A stretch of DNA of 64,000 nucleotides from contig JAVTVY010033681.1 of NCBI GenBank assembly GCA_036873755.1, positions 1-64,000 of the forward strand, in the 5' to 3' direction. The notes below the pieces were generated by a model. The model was not told the origin of the DNA. It saw only the letters and a program-made list of their open reading frames with translations, and made no database searches. The stretch comes from Hanleya hanleyi (lineage: Eukaryota > Mollusca > Polyplacophora > Lepidopleurida > Hanleyidae). Shown here one piece after another: positions 24,428-36,845 of this stretch (within the stretch, counting starts at the first letter, position 1; each line of letters starts with the position of its first letter). The translations under genes and the position numbers were made by a program.

Positions 24428-26895
24428 CTTGTGTTTGTGGTCTGAGGTTATAGCTAATACCGTGGTATTTAATACGTGCAAAGACAGTGTAAATAATCCT
24501 GTAAAATGTAGATATTGGTTGGTGGTATCTATCACATTTATGTAAATATACTTGTAGAAATATTCTTATTTATTGCCAAATAAAAATGAAATTGGTAAAC
24601 GATTAGTTCTGTTTTGTTTCCACTATCTATCAACAGTAATTTTAGTGTGGTTTATAATTAAAGACACACTCATACATTCCAAGACGTCATTAAAATGAAC
24701 CTAGCTACATAGATTGGTGCTTCCGGATCTATGATTTTATTGGATTTTTTTTTTGCGGATTGTAAACTTCATATTTCAATCCTGAACCTTGCATGGAGCT
24801 CGATATGAAACGTTTTCCTTAACCTTGGATTTCAATGTTTTAGGAGCTTGGCACGGAATCTAGGTAGTATCCCTTTTCCGGACATTGGATCTCGACGACG
24901 AAGAAAGACCCCAGTAGTAGTAAAAGTGGTCTTCGCGCCTATTTAGGAGCAGATAACTCTTGCTTGTCTCTTCTGCGGTCTTGCAATCTCACGCACATGC
25001 TTTGATCTTTTGCCTCGATAAAAGTTATCTCCCCTGACTCGACCGTCACGTGACATGAAGTTACCTTTGACCCCTGCGCATGCACACAATACCGGATACA
25101 AATGGTGTGGATTTTACTGTAGGGTGTGGCAGCTTGTTTTCTCTGACTCACACGGTAGAAGACAATGGAAGGGATCTCGAGGCCATGGGGTGACTTTCGC
25201 GGAAAAGTTATTTTGCGCGTGCGTGGTCCACAGGCAGATCTGGGTTTGACGTTTTGAGGTCAAGGTGGAATATCCGTGGTCCGAATGGGTCGTATGAGGT
25301 GTCATAGTGAAGCACTCGTGGAGGAGCGTCCAACTGGATGGATGTGCCGTGAAAGTAAGACTATGCTGTGCATGCACAGGCAGGGAATTGTGGGAAAAGG
25401 GCACATGGGTGGACGTTTTGGGGTCGAGGTGGGCCCATAGTGGGCGTACTGGGTCGCGGAGGGTATCCTTGTGAAGTGCTCCTCCAGGCCGAACGAGTTA
25501 TGGGTGGGTACATGTAAAACTTTCCCCGGAAAAATCCAGAAACACGGATTTTGCCCCCAAAACCATGGAAAACCCTTATCAACTAAGTCTAGAAGGGCTA
25601 ATATCGATCCCCAGCAGATCGTAGCCTGCCGAGAGGTAGCGGATGCATGTAAATATGTTCTCCGGGAAAAAACCGGAAACCGGACTTCACACCTGGTGAG
25701 TCGTAGAAATGGGAATTTTGTTGCTGAGATTGTGTAGTCTCTCAATTTCGGAGGAAAAAACAAATCAAGGGTAATAATCCAGTTGTCCCTTAGTAGCAAA
25801 GAAAGCAGAAACCCAGTATATTTGCCTTTTGAACTTTGTGGAGAGTTTTACAATAACGCCTTAAGGCCCTATCTTAACGCCTAAAACCCTATCTCAAGTC
25901 AACCCATGGTCTCGAGACCCCTTCCATCGTCTTCTACAGCGTGAGACAGAGTGAGACAGAGGAAACAAGGTTTCACAGGCCATAGTATATTCCACAAAAA
26001 TAAAAATGACCACCCCAATACTCCTACCTCAAACATGCATGTCAAATAACTGAAGAGTATCTAGGGGCCTATTAATCTGGAGACGTGATCTTTGACCCGG
26101 AATTGATGTCACCGGACATGCCCAAATCTATCAACATTGATGTCACTGAGGGCAAATTCGTACCTATTCAGAGGAAATGTTCGAATCAGGGGTGATAACC
26201 AGGAATTTGGCCAACAAAAATTATTGCCCAGTCAGAGTTTTCTTTCGTGTGTACAGAATGTAGATGGCAGCACGAACGTTTTCATACGGGGATTTCCCAA
26301 AGCAAGAGCCGACATTTTATGTTTTGAACTTGCGGAACAGATACCTCCGGAAACGAAAATCTCGAGTAAGTGAGTGAGTGAACAGAATTTAACGTCGCTT
26401 TCAACAATATTTCAGCTATATCATGACGAACCAAATAAGCACCACCCAGTCAAGCTGCGTTCCTGCTATACTTCAAAGAAGAAATCTTTGAAGCAGCATG
26501 GAACCAGACACCCTCCATCCACCACTGAGGACAGCACACAAGACACAGACAGGACGCTCATATGGTGAACCTGGGATCGCACTGATCATAGACTCGTATT
26601 CAAAACATGATACAGCACATATAGGTTATGTGTATTGACTATTTCACTCACTTGTATGGGTACAGAGAGTGGAGGAGGAGGTGCCCTCCCCACCATACAC
26701 CACCAAGAACCATCCTCCCCACAGCGCACGCTCCATTTCGCAGGCTCCATAATCCATCCCTGCCTCCAATAGCGAAAGTTGACCTTTACTACGTTGCTAT
26801 GACGTATAGGGGAAAACCCACGTACGCACGGTTCAGTTTAAATCCGGCCGATCAACATCAGTTTTGCACATGAGCGAACTACTTTTCATATGCTC
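24428..26895. repeat. Spacer X, copy 1
   Basis: The same sequence follows F (33675-36142) and I (47365-49831), at offsets of 9,247 and 22,936 bp. The first ~580 bp resembles spacer W, then it diverges. It contains one satellite-like monomer (about 25260-25490) related to the terminal array at 63190-64000, and a SINE-like piece. I see no real gene; the longer ORFs have no recognisable domain. Confidence 0.75.
26366..26590 (+). mobile_element. Degenerate gastropod-type SINE-like repeat (X copy 1)
   Basis: It begins AGTAAGTGAGTGAGTG and continues with a version of the TTTTACGCCGC...CAATATT-CAGC-ATATCA core that I recall as very common in gastropod DNA. It ends near GAACCTGGGATCGCACTGATC. It is diverged and partly deleted. 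Confidence 0.45.
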
Positions 26896-27598
26896 TGTCC
26901 AGATAAACAGGGAAAATAATCTCCAGATAATTCTTTTCAACGCTAGGTCAACAGAGGTATTATGCAGACTTGAAAAGTAATCGAAATATTCGGCAAACAT
27001 CTATTTTACTATATATGATGTCACTTCCGGCGATGAGCGCGAAGGCCCCGAATCCGGTTCAAAAATCTGACTGGTGGCTGGGGTACTATTAGACCCCCAG
27101 CGAGGTGGTTGCACCAAGAACATTCTAGAACAGTCCTTGGGTATCTTACCACTCTGGACTTGCCCGGAGATGATCGGACATTGAAGTAACTCAAGGACAT
27201 TTAAAGTGGTACTCAGGGGCAGATAACTCTTGTTGCATTTTTCCCGAAAGATCTTCGCACATATTGAAGGGCATATAACTCTTGTTTGGGGGAGTTATCT
27301 CTCCTACCCAGGCCGTCACCTGACCGGAAGTGACCTTTGAAGTCTTGAAATGTATAAGCGTGTTAATTATAAATCACACATATATTAGTGCTGATAGAAA
27401 GTGAAAATAAAAAATAACTAATCGTGTACCCATTTCATTTTTATTAGGCAATAAATAAGAAAGCATATATACAAAGACGTCTTGAGTATATTTACAGAGA
27501 TGTGATAAACGTACACTGTCAACCAATATCTACACTTTACACGCTCTTATTTACACTGTCTTTGCACTGATTAGCTGACATCAGACCACAGACACAAG
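26896..27598. repeat. Spacer Y before E and 3' flank of E
   Basis: This is the short form of Y, without the RecQ segment and without the 457-bp MITE; both empty junctions are readable (27075-27082 and 27350-27360). The E poly(A) signal is at 27440-27445 on the minus strand. Confidence 0.7.
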
Positions 27599-29496
27599 TT
27601 ACATACATGTATATGAGTATGATGGAGGAGGTACAGGTTGTCTGTAATATGGTAAGACCGGAACTGACGACATCAATGAGGAGGACTGTTGCACCATGGG
27701 AAAGGGATGATGGTGTATAGTTTTACGTTCTGTAGCACTGGTCACGTGACTGGGTGTTGTCGGTGTGGGAAAGGTGGGATACACTGGTATCGGAGCATTA
27801 GGGGTTCCGTGGTACACAGGCGTCGAGTAGTGATCCATGGACATGGAAGGGTTGTAAACTGGGGACGCAGCGTTCTTCTTCCTCCATCGGGCTCTTCTGT
27901 TCTGAAACCAGACCTGTAATAAAATGAAGAATAGATTATGTAATGGGGAGACGTTATCGCATTCAAGCAGAATAGTTTTTGTCTATGGTGTGTAAGAGAT
28001 ATTCCTATACAAGATTGCTATGTCATGGGCTTATAGTAGTATCAAGCTAGCGTTACGGAAACCAAAAACACTCACTTACCTTAATTTTCTGTTCGGCGAC
28101 GCGCAGTTTAAGAGAGAGTTCCTCCATCTTGTCACAGTCTGGGTACGCGTTCTCGTTGAAGACGGCTTCCATGGTTTTCAACTGATCAACCGTGTAGTTT
28201 GTTCGAGATTTCTTCTTTTTCACGGGTGCCGAGGAATCTGGCATTGGTGTTGGCGTTGGCGATGTAGAACTGAGTGGGATAGGAATTAGAGGTGACTGGG
28301 ATGGTAAAGATGTATTTTGGTAGGTGGAGACACCAGTACAGCCACTGCTAGTTGACATCTGGTAGAGGGAGCCACTGTCGCTGAAAGGTTTGTATCCGCT
28401 GACATTATCGATCGATGAACGGACAGATGTATCTTTAGGATGAGTGATATACGGGGAACCACAGTTGCTACCGTTGGATGACTGGTAGCCACTGGTATTG
28501 TCAAGTGATGTCACTGATCGGGTGTCTGGACTGACGGCTAGAGGTGAGTCACTGTTGACGTTTGTCTGACAGGGGGAGCCACTGGTACTGGCCTCATTGG
28601 TTTGCCTTGGCGACTTGTCATTAACTACATCGATTAGATCTTCTATAATAAAAAATAAAAATAATTATCACTGTGTGAATATCGGCTAATAGTATATTAG
28701 CTGATTATGTTAGGTGACAATGTATCATTTGCAACTGGTGGTTTTCCATATGTCTGATTTATCGTTTTTATCGTTTGAATACATAACATACATAACGTTT
28801 GAATACATAACGCTTTATATTACATTGAAAGCACAAACTGTTATAATCCATTATGTGGCTGTGCCACTCACCTTTTATCTCATCCCCGGAGTGTGTCGAT
28901 ATATCTTGAAGAGGAGAGGTATGGCTCTCCTGTGGGTTGTACTCAGTTGTGGGCTGAGATGCACTTTGGAATCTACATTGATTCTGGAATGGATAGAATG
29001 GGTACTGTGTCTGGAAATGGAACTGTCCTTGGGACGGGTACTGTGTCTGGTACGGAAACTGTGTCTGGTACGGGTACTGTGCTTGGTATGAATAATAGGG
29101 ATGGGACATATACTTTGGTGGTTCTTTGTTCTCGTGTCTAGATTCAAAGGACGCAATGGTTCCAAAACCGTGGAAAGTGGGAAAACTGTTTCCTTGACCA
29201 CTCGAGGGCTGGGTGACATTCGTCTGCAGAGAATACAAGTAGAGTTAATTAATACACATTTGCTTATGCTTGTACATCTTAATACCGGTAATCAACTTTA
29301 CGGGAAAGGAATCGTCAGATCGTAAGACTTGTTTTGCTTATAAATTAGACTTGGCATTTATCAATTAGAGAAGTTTAACGCGGTAGTTGAATAATGAAAA
29401 ACAAAAATTAAAGAGTAAGCAATATGAAATTCGACTTACCAGATAGGTGGAGTTTCCTTGTCCTCTCGGTACCTGGGGTTTCGGTGTGTTTTCCAT
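27599..29496 (-). CDS. Homeobox gene E, PRD-class transcription factor, subfamily alpha
   Basis: Four exons: 29440-29496, 28872-29223, 28080-28642 and 27599-27913, giving 428 residues with GT-AG introns. Relative to A it has two extra residues (Met-Pro) in the linker before DSSAPVKKKK. The homeodomain is at about 279-338, with Arg instead of Gly at position 39 in the turn before helix 3, shared with G and J only. An in-frame weak-context ATG lies 12 nt upstream, as in A. Intact. Nearly identical to J, with only scattered differences in the stretches I compared. Confidence 0.9.
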
Positions 29497-29599
29497 CTTG
29501 ATTAGCATTCGGCAAAAGGATTATGTATTAAATGTGAACGAAATATGATAATGGAATAAATGTTGATATGATACTGATAGCTATATGAAATTTCCGGAT

Positions 29600-29775
29600 C
29601 TTTATAGTATCAATTATTTGTCAGAACAGAGCGAGTAAAGACTTTCACGTTTCTCTCAAGTCAACGATCGACTGTAAATAGTCTGACAGATAAACAACAA
29701 AAACGGAATGTAATCAATTAAAGACAATAGGAAATCCAATCCCACATCCATTGACAAGGAGCCACGTGATATTGC
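29600..29775 (-). promoter_or_regulatory. Gene E proximal promoter
   Basis: The TATA element reads TACTATAAAG (29600-29609), one base different from A. The box upstream is CACGTGAT at about 29763. Confidence 0.6.
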
Positions 29776-30580
29776 TTGAGAACAAACGGTGATCCTGGAC
29801 TGTGGTATTTGTTAACCTTAATCCCTTTGTCATACATGGACTTCATATATTGCCAATTCGATCCGAGCGATGAGACTTTATGGATTACCGATAATCTCCT
29901 TACTATGAAGTCAATCAGACTGAATAAAAATCTGCTTCCTATTTGTAACAGCAAGAATGTTACAATATTCCCACTGCCACATTTGAGCAAAGGCCACGAT
30001 AGCTGTGCGGCGTAATTTCAACAATAACATACCTTATTTTAACATCACCCAACTGGAATTAACAGGAAAATATATATAAAAGTTGGATTTCGTAATTAAT
30101 CTATTTTAGGATGGACCTGGTTATATCTGGTAACTATTAATTAAATTATTATTAATTTTAATTGTAATTAACTTTGTAACTGTGACGTAATTGTCAACCA
30201 ATTAATAAACTTGATGATAAAATGGGAGTCTTATATCCGTCTAATGATATACGGAAGGTTTTTATCATTCAATTAGTTGACGAATGATCGAATTATCATC
30301 AACTGGCGGTGATTTTTTTTTACTTGCGAAGGAATAACCATGTATGAATCTGGCATATATGAAATGTACCACTGTATATTTTGAGGTGTATGGTTGGGTG
30401 CGAAAGATCCCCTTTCAGCTCCCAAATGTATGTTTTTTCCTATGTGGGACTATCTAATAAATAAGCACAGGAAACTATTCCCTCTCAATAAAAACTGGCG
30501 ACGCCCATGATAACTTTCTTAAAATCTGGTAGGTTCGGCGAATTATAACGGAAAAACTATTCGATTAAAATAGGTTTGGT

Positions 30581-30630
30581 GGATTATTCTGGATAATCCT
30601 GTTCCTTCGATAGGATTAGCACCACGTGAC
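30581..30630. promoter_or_regulatory. GGATTA/TAATCC module (E-F, copy 1)
   Basis: All three core sites and CACGTGAC are present. Confidence 0.45.
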
Positions 30631-31221
30631 TTGATCCAGTCATAGATCCGCACTGAGACAATCCACAGAGACAGGCATAAGAAACAAGGGAAACCGTTTA
30701 TAGCTTTTGCGGCGTAATTTCAACAATTGAGTATAAGTTATTTTAACGTCACCTATTAAACTGGGATTAACAAGGAAATATTTGTTAACGAATATATAAT
30801 TTATTTATTTATCTATTTTAGGGTATGCCTGGTTATCTATATAACAACTATCAATTAACTTACTATTAATTTTATTTTGTGATTAAATTTGTAATTGTGA
30901 AGTAATTGTCAACCAATTAATAAACCTGGTCATAATATATGTAAAAGGGGAGCCTTATCCGCGGAATGAGATACGAAAATGTTTTATCATTCAATTAGTT
31001 TATTCAATGATTGACTGATGATCATCTCGCACCAATTTTTTACTTGAGAAGGAATAGAACCAGTAGGCATCTGACATATTTCACCGTGTATGAATGTATG
31101 AAATGCACAATTGTACATTTTTAAAATGTATAATTTTCTGGAAATCCGAACTGGTATATATTAAATTTTAATTTCGATGAAAATTGAAGCAGAAACAATT
31201 AGATTATAAACAGAATGGTAT

Positions 31222-31270
31222 ACATTATTCTGGATAATCCTGCACCTTCGATAGGATTAGCACCGCGTAA
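31222..31270. promoter_or_regulatory. GGATTA/TAATCC module, variant (E-F, copy 2)
   Basis: First site ACATTA, box CGCGTAAC, as in the second A-B copy. Confidence 0.35.
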
Positions 31271-31744
31271 CTCGATCCAGTCAAAGAGGCACGAGATAAT
31301 CCGCACAAATAGGCCTTAAAACTGGGTTTGAAAAGCCCCTTGAAATTGGTACTACTTTCTTGCTTTGTTAACTCTTCATTTTAACCAATTTGGTTGCAAG
31401 TCTTATCGTCACTTTCCCGAGGTAAAATGCTCTCGTGATTCTGAAAGGCAAGTCATGTAACAATAAATAACATAATACGTTTCGCAATGTGAAAGCTGTC
31501 AATATTCCATCAGTATTCGTTTGATTTTCGCCTATCCTCTTTGAAAGACTATAGTATTTCTTATCAACGAAATAGAGGCAAAATACATATTCAAGAAGAA
31601 GCGAGAAACCATTATTGGAATCGAACTTTATAATAATATGGGAATTCATTATTATGGTCCCATCGTTTGAATCGGATTAGCAAAATAGGACTGGGATTCT
31701 TTCAAATGATTAAATCAGCAAACAACAGACTTCATGATCGCTGT

Positions 31745-31919
31745 TTTTCTCGAGTAATCACGGGACTCATTGTCAATGGGATCGAGTGAGATTGAATTTC
31801 CTATTGTCTTAATCTGATGACATTCAGTTTCATTGTTTATCTATTTGTAATTGATCGTTGATTGGAAACGTGAGAGTCTTTACTCGTTCTGATTTGACAG
31901 ATAAAATGATATTATAAAG
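31745..31919 (+). promoter_or_regulatory. Gene F proximal promoter
   Basis: TATTATAAAG at 31910-31919. The distal box is changed to TCACGGGACTC, shared with H and K, so the CACGTG/CATGTG core is lost in these three. Confidence 0.65.
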
Positions 31920-32010
31920 GTTCGGTCATTTTATTACTATTAGTATCTCATCGGCATTTGTCTGATTATCATATTTCGTCATCGACTAATCAATTTTTAT
32001 TCTAATCAAG

Positions 32011-33674
32011 ATGAAAATGATACGGAATTTTCCAGCCACAAAAGGGCAAGGAAAGTTTATTGACCTGGTAAGTCTACCTATTTATTATTATTTGATGAAT
32101 TCTTGAAAATTTTCTATGACCGCATTTGAACTGACCTATAACCGCTAGCAATCACGGTATACTTTAATGAGAAAAAGAAATGCAAATCGGGATTTTGATT
32201 ATATTCACATCCCTAACCCTAAGATATACACGAATAGCGAAACTGTACTGATTGGCTGTATTTTTATCCTTTACAGACAATTGACACACAGAGTTCAAGT
32301 GGCCAACCGCACAGTTTTCCAACGTTTCACAGTATTGAAACCATGGCGTCGTCTGAACCGAGACCTGGGAACGGAGAACCATCGAAATTTACGTCCCGGG
32401 CCTATTATCGATACCAACCACAGTGCCTAAATGAGACACAGTCTCCATTCCAGACACAGTACCCGCCCATGGGACAGTACCCGTACCAGCAGGCACAGTA
32501 CCCGTCCCAAGGACATTATCCGTATCAGACACAGTACCCGTTTGATCCATTCCAGAACCAATGTAGATTCCAGAATTCATCATGCCTATCAACGAATGAG
32601 CATCAGAATTCACAGAAGATCCAGACATCACCACTTCAACCAATGCCAATTGATGTCAACGAGTCGCCAAGTCGAGCCAATGACGCATATATCAGTGGCT
32701 CCCCCTGTCAGACAAGCGTCAATAGTGACTCACCTCTTACCATTAGTCCAGACACACGATCAGTGGGATCAATCGACAATACCAGTGGCTACCAGTCATC
32801 CAACGGCAGCAGCTGTGGGTCCCCATATACAAGGATTCCTACAGAATCTTCTGTACCTTCAAGTATCGATAATGTCAGCGGGTACAAGCCTTCCAGCCAC
32901 AGTGGCTCCCCCTATCTGATCTCAACTAACTGTGGCGGTACTGGTTGCTCCATCTATCACAATACGCCATCGCCATCTCAGTCACCTTTAATCCCTACCC
33001 CACCCGGCTCCACATCGCCCATGTCAATTCCAGATTTCTCAGTATCGGTGAACATGGTAAAGAAGAAGAAATCCCGAACAAACTATACGGCTGATCAGTT
33101 AAAAACCCTGGAATCTGTCTTCAATGAGAACGCCTACCCGGACTGTGACAAGATGGAGGAACTCTCTCTCCAACTGGGCGTCGTGGAACAGAAAATTAAG
33201 GCGAGTGGGTTTTCTTGTTTTGATACTACTCAGCTTATGACGTTAAATATAGTATTGTTAGTCATATATGAATAAGCTTTTACAACATAAACAATAACTG
33301 TGCTGCTTGAATACAATAACGTATCCTCATTACCTAATCTATTCTTTATTTTATTGCAGGTCTGGTTTCAGAACAGAAGAGCCCGATGGAGAAAGAAGAA
33401 CGCTGCGTCCCCAGTTTACAACCCTTCCATGTCCATGGATCACTACTCGACGCCCGTGTACCACGGAACCCCTACTGCTCCGATACCAATGTATCCCACC
33501 TTTCTCACGCCGACAACACCAAGTCACGTGACCAGTGCTACAAAACGTAAAACTATACACCATCATCCCTTTCCCATGGTGCAACAGTCTCCCTCATTGA
33601 TGTCGTCAGTTCCGATCTTACCATATTACAGACAACCTGCACCTCCTTCTTCATACTCATATAAATGTATGTAA
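32011..33674 (+). CDS. Homeobox gene F, PRD-class transcription factor, beta body with gamma 3' end
   Basis: Three exons: 32011-32067, 32277-33200 and 33360-33674, giving 431 residues. The N-terminus starts MKMIRNFPATKGQ, matching K. It has the fused exon, the VNM insertion and a GC donor at 33201. The homeodomain is at about 282-341. In the last exon it carries the beta base at 33509 (CTCACGCCG) but the gamma bases from 33615 on (VPILPYY, TTCTTCATAC). Its 3' UTR and the following spacer X are also those of D and I, so it is a beta/gamma recombinant. The reading frame is intact. Poly(A) signal 33826-33831. Confidence 0.9.
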
Positions 33675-36600
33675 CTTGTGTTTGTGGTCTGAGGTTATAG
33701 CTAATACCGTGGTATTTAATACGTGCAAAGACAGTGTAAATAATCCTGTAAAATGTAGATATTGGTTGGTGGTATCTATCACATTTATGTAAATATACTT
33801 GTAGAAATATTCTTATTTATTGCCAAATAAAAATGAAATTGGTAAACGATTAGTTCTGTTTTGTTTCCACTATCTATCAACAGTAATTTTAGTGTGGTTT
33901 ATAATTAAAGACACACTCATACATTCCAAGACTTCATTAAAATGAACCTAGCTACATAGATTGGTGCTTCCGGATCTATGATTTTATTGGATTTTTTTTT
34001 TGCGGATTGTAAACTTCATATTTCAATCCTGAACCTTGCATGGAGCTCGATATGAAACGTTTTCCTTAACCTTGGATTTCAATGTTTTAGGAGCTTGGCA
34101 CGGAATCTAGGTAGTATCCCTTTTCCGGACATTGGATCTCGACGACGAAGAAAGACCCCAGTAGTAGTAAAAGTGGTCTTCGCGCCTATTTAGGAGCAGA
34201 TAACTCTTGTTTGTCTCTTCTGCGGTCTTGCAATCTCACGCACATGCTTTGATCTTTTGCCTCGATAAAAGTTATCTCCCCTGACTCGACCGTCACGTGA
34301 CATGAAGTTACCTTTGACCCCTGCGCATGCACACAATACCGGATACAAATGGTGTGGATTTTACTGTAGGGTGTGGCACCTTGTTTTCTCTGACTCACAC
34401 GGTAGAAGACAATGGAAGGGATCTCGAGGCCATGGGGTGACTTTCGCGGAAAAGTTATTTTGCGCGTGCGTGGTCCACAGGCAGATCTGGGTTTGACGTT
34501 TTGAGGTCAAGGTGGAATATCCGTGGTCCGAATGGGTCGTATGAGGTGTCATAGTGAAGCACTCGTGGAGGAGCGTCCAACTGGATGGATGTGCCGTGAA
34601 AGTAAGACTATGCTGTGCATGCACAGGCAGGGAATTGTGGGAAAAGGGCACATGGGTGGACGTTTTGGGGTCGAGGTGGGCCCATAGTGGGCGTACTGGG
34701 TCGCGGAGGGTATCCTTGTGAAGTGCTCCTCCAGGCCGAACGAGTTATGGGTGGGTACATGTAAAACTTTCCCCGGAAAAATCCAGAAACACGGATTTTG
34801 CCCCCAAAACCATGGAAAACCCTTATCAACTAAGTCTAGAAGGGCTAATATCGATCCCCAGCAGATCGTAGCCTGCCGAGAGGTAGCGGATGCATGCAAA
34901 TATGTTCTCCCGGAAAAAACCGGAAACCGGACTTCACATCTGGTGAGTCGTAGAAATGGGAATTTTGTTGCTGAGATTGTGTAGTCTCTCAATTTCGGAG
35001 GAAAAAACAAATCAAGGGTAATAATCCAGTTGTCCCTTAGTAGCAAAGAAAGCAGAAACCCAGTATATTTGCCTTTTGAACTTTGTGGAGAGTTTTACAA
35101 TAACGCCTTAAGGCCCTATCTTAACGCCTAAAACCCTATCTCAAGTCAACCCATGGTCTCGAGACCCCTTCCATCGTCTTCTACAGCGTGAGACAGAGTG
35201 AGACAAAGGAAACAAGGTTTCACAGGCCATAGTATATTCCACAAAAATAAAAATGACCACCCCAATACTCCTACCTCAAACATGCATGTCAAATAACTGA
35301 AGAGTATCTAGGGGCCTATTAATCTGGAGACGTGATCTTTGACCCGGAATTGATGTCACCGGACATGCCCAAATCTATCAACATTGATGTCACTGAGGGC
35401 AAATTCGTACCTATTCAGAGGAAATGTTCGAATCAGGGGTGATAACCAGGAATTTGGCCAACAAAAATTATTGCCCAGTCAGAGTTTTCTTTCGTGTGTA
35501 CAGAATGTAGATGGCAGCACGAACGTTTTCATACGGGGATTTCCCAAAGCAAGAGCCGACATTTTATGTTTTGAACTTGCGGAACAGATACCTCCAGAAA
35601 CGAAAATCTCGAGTAAGTGAGTGAGTGAACAGAATTTAACGTCGCTTTCAACAATATTTCAGCTATATCATGACGAACCAAATAAGCACCACCCAGTCAA
35701 GCTGCGTTCCTGCTATACTTCAAAGAAGAAATCTTTGAAGCAGCATGGAACCAGACACCCCCCATCCACCACTGAGGACAGCACACAAGACACAGACAGG
35801 ACGCTCATATGGTGAACCTGGGATCGCACTGATCATAGACTCGTATTCAAAACATGATACAGCACATATAGGTTATATGTATTGACTATTTCACTCACTT
35901 GTATGGGTACAGAGAGTGGAGGAGGAGGTGCCCTCCCCACCATACACCACCAAGAACCATCCTCCCCACAGCGCACGCTCCATTTCGCAGGCTCCATAAT
36001 CCATCCCTGCCTCCAATAGCGAAAGTTGACCTTTACTACGTTGCTATGACGTATAGGGGAAAACCCACGTACGCACGGTTCAGTTTAAATCCGGCCGATC
36101 AACATCAGTTTTGCACATGAGCGAACTACTTTTCATATGCTCTGTCCAGATAAACAGGGAAAATAATCTCCAGATAATTCTTTTCAACGCTAGGTCAACA
36201 GAGGTATTATGCAGACTTGAAAAGTAATCGAAATATTCGGCAAACATCTATTTTACTATATATGATGCCACTTCCGGCGATGAGCGCGAAGGCCCCGAAT
36301 CCGGTTCAAAAATCTGACTGGTGGCTGGGGTACTATTAGACCCCCAGCGAGGTGGTTGCACCAAGAACATTCTAGAACAGTCCTTGGGTATCTTACCACT
36401 CTGGACTTGCCCGGAGATGATCGGACATTGAAGTAACTCAAGGACATTTAAAGTGGTACTCAGGGGCAGATAACTCTTGTTGCATTTTTCCCGAAAGATC
36501 TTCGCACATAGTGAAGGGCATATAACTCTTGTTTGGGGGAGTTATCTCTCCTACCCAGGCCGTCACCTGACCGGAAGTGACCTTTGAAGTCTTGAAATGT

Positions 36601-36845
36601 ATAAGCGTGTTAATTATAAATCACACATATATTAGTGCTGATAGAAAGTGAAAATAAAAAATAACTAATCGTGTACCCATTTCATTTTTATTAGGCAATA
36701 AATAAGAAAGCATATATACAAAGACGTCTTGAGTATATTTACAGAGATGTGATAAACGTACACTGTCAACCAATATCTACACTTTACACGCTCTTATTTA
36801 CACTGTCTTTGCACTGATTAGCTGACATCAGACCACAGACACAAG
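33675..36845. repeat. Spacers X (copy 2) and Y before G
   Basis: Copy of 24428-27598, 9,247 bp downstream, with few differences (for example TGCATGCAAATATG at 34890 for TGCATGTAAATATG). It includes the SINE-like piece at about 35613-35837. No gene. Confidence 0.75.
35613..35837 (+). mobile_element. Degenerate gastropod-type SINE-like repeat (X copy 2)
   Basis: Duplicate of the piece at 26366, carried along with spacer X and not an independent insertion. Confidence 0.45.

Larger units (their letters stand above)
29776..31744. other. E-F divergent intergenic region
   Basis: No gene. Same plan as the A-B region, with two nested upstream copies. Start codon to start codon is 2,515 bp, the same as J-K. 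Confidence 0.7.

Noticed and set aside
25302..25799. 165-codon minus-strand ORF in spacer X, repeated at 34549 and 48238
   Set aside because: It covers satellite-like sequence, has no recognisable domain, and is open only because the spacer copies are nearly identical.
26137..26568. Two adjacent plus-strand ORFs in spacer X
   Set aside because: One runs into the SINE-like repeat. No splice signals or domain support them.
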